Positions 28,551-29,134 of a stretch of 29,134 bases of DNA are shown one piece after another (the stretch's first letter is position 1; each line of letters starts with the position of its first letter). The DNA is from Asterionellopsis glacialis. Its lineage: Eukaryota > Bacillariophyta > Plagiogrammaphyceae > Rhaphoneidales > Asterionellopsidaceae. The stretch lies in contig WKLE02003637.1 in NCBI GenBank assembly GCA_014885115.2, forward strand, positions 1 through 29,134. The letters run 5' to 3'. Both the position numbers and the translations under genes were made by a program. Under the pieces are notes generated by a model. That model made no database searches, was not told where the DNA came from, and worked only from the letters and a program-made list of their open reading frames with translations.

Positions 28551-28880
28551 CAACAAAGAAAACAGAACGATTCACCAACAGAGTAAGACGATGCCATTCC
28601 AAAAAAGACCAAGGCTTCTAAAAATTGGAAAAACTCCAAGATTAGTACATTTAATTTATGACCATTAAAATGAGACCAACATATTCGAAAATAGGAAAAT
28701 AGCCAAACAAAAGAGGATAATATACATACATACTAATAGTCTAATTATTCATAAGAAAGTGTTTGCATACAAAAGATAAGAAATATTGTGTTACCCGATG
28801 CTGACAAGATTTGGCAGTACAAATTAGAGAAGTACTGTATAAATGACACCTAAAATTGACAATTTCTCTTGAATATCATA
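28551..28880. other. 3' intergenic region
   Basis: Convergent space between the four-TM gene (+) and the partial minus-strand gene. AT-rich; only a short ATCAT direct repeat at 28872-28889, running into the minus-strand stop codon. No gene seen. Confidence 0.45.
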
Positions 28881-29134
28881 TCATATCATAGCAGCAAGAA
28901 TCTGAAAAGCAACCTTGCCAGCCATCTTGGCACCATTCTTCCACATTTCCTTGCGATCATCATCATCTTCGCTATCATTACCCTCGTTCGTCACACCATT
29001 GCCGTATGACAGAGGCTGCTGGTATGGTGCAGTTGAAACATTACCCATTTGAATTAACGGGACTCGGACATCATCAACACTTTCACTGGATGCCCATAAT
29101 ATGGCAGCTTTTCGGAAAGAATGAAGCTGTAAGG
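28881..29134 (-). CDS. Hypothetical protein, C-terminal part (cut by window edge)
   Basis: A minus-strand frame enters from the window end and stops at TGA 28883-28881, about 83 residues. It has a mixed hydrophilic stretch (LHSFRKAAILWASSESVDDV), a Gln/Pro/Tyr segment (STAPYQQPLSYGNG), an acidic run (NDSEDDDDRK) and a closing amphipathic helix (MAGKVAFQILAAMI). CCTTACAG at 29134-29127 could be a 3' splice site, making this the last exon. No family recognised. Confidence 0.5.
   Translation of the reverse strand, partial: LQLHSFRKAAILWASSESVDDVRVPLIQMGNVSTAPYQQPLSYGNGVTNEGNDSEDDDDRKEMWKNGAKMAGKVAFQILAAMI

Overview
The window reads as nuclear DNA of a diatom, probably pennate (inference). Genes are spliced with short GT-AG introns of 71-198 nt. 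Two proteins start with a signal peptide ending in an A|F 'ASAFAP-type' junction, the entry mark for a secondary red-lineage plastid. There are decayed Ty1/copia retroelements and a helicase-associated-domain protein of a kind common in diatoms. The spaces between genes are full of short palindromes built on TACCTGGTACCAGGTA.

Layout. 1-4.1 kb: the 3' part of a helicase-associated-domain gene, then wreckage of two copia elements (a pol 3' end followed by a gag) ending in a palindrome cluster. 4.2-12.7 kb: the best-preserved genes, palmitoyl-protein thioesterase (+), RFC1 (-), a plastid-targeted bacterial-type SulP transporter (+) and an unrecognised protein (-). 12.7-15.5 kb: a gene desert rich in small repeats and palindromes. 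15.5-22.1 kb: a MYND-finger gene, a TIR-bounded repeat element with a 43-bp-arm hairpin, a small unknown ORF, and a TPT-type transporter running in frame into a polysaccharide-pyruvyl-transferase / GT32-like transferase. All four reading frames here are interrupted by single stops or one frameshift. 22.5-29.1 kb: plastid fructose-1,6-bisphosphatase (+), a TusA-like/DsrE fusion (-), a TMEM128-family protein (+), a four-TM protein (+) and the 3' end of a minus-strand gene.

The genes do not form an operon or an obvious pathway. Links that can be drawn are modest: RFC1 is a replication clamp loader; SulP and FBPase would both act in the plastid; SulP and the TusA/DsrE protein both touch sulfur. 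The most unusual item is the transporter-transferase locus at 18604-22124. It looks like a single Golgi-type fusion, either recently broken or using very short introns or readthrough. Gene structures were rebuilt by eye from reading frames and splice signals; no transcript or database evidence was available.
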